64,000 nt of DNA from Pararhizobium sp. IMCC21322 (GTDB lineage Bacteria > Pseudomonadota > Alphaproteobacteria > Rhizobiales > GCA-2746425): assembly GCF_030758295.1 (NCBI RefSeq), contig NZ_CP132335.1, forward strand, positions 3,324,412 through 3,388,411, in the 5' to 3' direction. The position numbers were made by a program, and so were the translations under genes. Positions within the stretch are counted from its first letter, which is position 1, and the number at the start of each line of letters is the position of its first letter. Positions 63,631-64,000 of this stretch are shown here, one piece after another. The notes beneath the pieces are model-generated. The model was not told the DNA's origin, did not search any database, and saw only the letters and a list, made by a program, of their open reading frames with translations.

Positions 63631-64000
63631 CTATTCGATATCTTCGATATCAGCACTGGCACTGCCCTTGATGCGCTGTGCCAGTGACGCTTCCAGAAAT
63701 CCGTCAATGCCGCCATCCAGAACTTTTTGCGGGTCCGTGCTTTCGTGACCAGTCCGCAAATCCTTGACCAACTGATAGGGCTGCAGCACGTAAGATCGGA
63801 TCTGGTGCCCCCACCCTACGGTGGATTTGGAAGATGCTTCTTCCATGGCAGCTTCCTCCCGCTTCTTCATTTCTTCTTCATAGAGCCGCGAGCGAAGCAT
63901 GCCCCAGGCTGTCGCCCGGTTCTTGTGCTGTGACCTGTCATTCTGGCACTGCACAACAACGCCGCTGGGCAGATGGGTAATGCGAACAGCAGAATCCGTT
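63631..64000 (-). CDS. prfB: Peptide chain release factor 2 (C-terminal part, partial)
   Basis: The frame runs from the right edge to TAG/TAA at 63631, giving about 123 residues of the C-terminal end. The segment [21 protein letters not shown] followed by [17 protein letters not shown] matches the last third of RF2, just after the GGQ loop, which lies beyond the window. The end [25 protein letters not shown] is also typical. The frameshift site of prfB, if present, is outside the window. Confidence 0.93.
   Translation of the reverse strand, partial: TDSAVRITHLPSGVVVQCQNDRSQHKNRATAWGMLRSRLYEEEMKKREEAAMEEASSKSTVGWGHQIRSYVLQPYQLVKDLRTGHESTDPQKVLDGGIDGFLEASLAQRIKGSASADIEDIE

Overview
The window reads as a chromosomal segment of an alphaproteobacterium, most likely of the order Hyphomicrobiales (Rhizobiales). 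The main reasons are the operon order cysteine desulfurase-sufB-sufC-sufD-sufS-sufT-sufA, the glnB-glnA pair behind a sigma-54 type promoter, a tandem glycine riboswitch in front of gcvT-gcvH-gcvP, a parE-type topoisomerase IV gene, a large DUF3971/AsmA-like protein, and several TTT, TRAP-TAXI and sugar ABC uptake systems typical of heterotrophic, often marine, alphaproteobacteria. No database search was possible. Family calls come from motifs and overall sequence character. No plasmid, integrative element, IS element or CRISPR array is visible.

Layout. Positions 1-5139: a small catabolic and transport island with a partial Asp/Glu racemase-maleate isomerase family gene and an unusual SDR on the minus strand, divergent from a tripartite tricarboxylate transporter (tctC-tctB-tctA) and its GntR regulator. 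Positions 5322-7368: a small unknown gene and two tandem phage-tail-collar-domain proteins, one of them membrane anchored. Positions 7596-18105: a sugar-acid (hexuronate/aldonate) catabolic cluster. The minus-strand arm carries a GntR regulator, a ribose-type ABC transporter, an SMP-30 lactonase, an RraA-family protein and a mutarotase-like protein. The plus-strand arm carries two mannonate-dehydratase paralogs and an SDR, with a short SDR remnant between the paralogs. Three copies of one operator-like sequence surround the divergent promoter. Positions 18198-19079: a degenerate zone with an interrupted secreted-protein gene, a small membrane ORF and tRNA-Gln(CTG).

Positions 19150-24721: a class III aminotransferase, a universal stress protein and a TRAP-TAXI transporter. 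Positions 25131-28782: a GGDEF-EAL protein, a UPF0178 protein and a TauE/SafE exporter. Positions 28825-33420: the glycine cleavage operon with its tandem riboswitch. Positions 33550-35915: a small RHH-like protein, a cytochrome c, trigger factor with a His/Asp-rich tail, and tRNA-Leu(TAG). Positions 36272-38263: sigma-54 promoter, glnB, and a glnA that is frameshifted by one extra copy of a 10-bp tandem repeat, then a UUCG terminator.

Positions 38440-44219: a small membrane protein, parE, a secreted unknown, a DEAD-box helicase and a diguanylate cyclase. Positions 44243-51839: the SUF iron-sulfur assembly operon, ending with a thiaminase-II/TenA gene whose start overlaps the sufA stop. Positions 52081-64000: an alpha/beta hydrolase, a second DEAD-box helicase, anmK, tyrS, the DUF3971 protein, a 1-Cys type Bcp peroxiredoxin, an M23 peptidase and the C-terminal end of prfB, which runs off the right edge.

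The observations most worth following are the 10-bp triplication that breaks glnA exactly where removing one unit restores a full-length 469-residue enzyme, the membrane-anchored tail-collar pair, the secreted-protein gene split by a single in-frame TAA, the repeated GntR-type operators in the uronate cluster, and the TenA gene coupled to the SUF operon.
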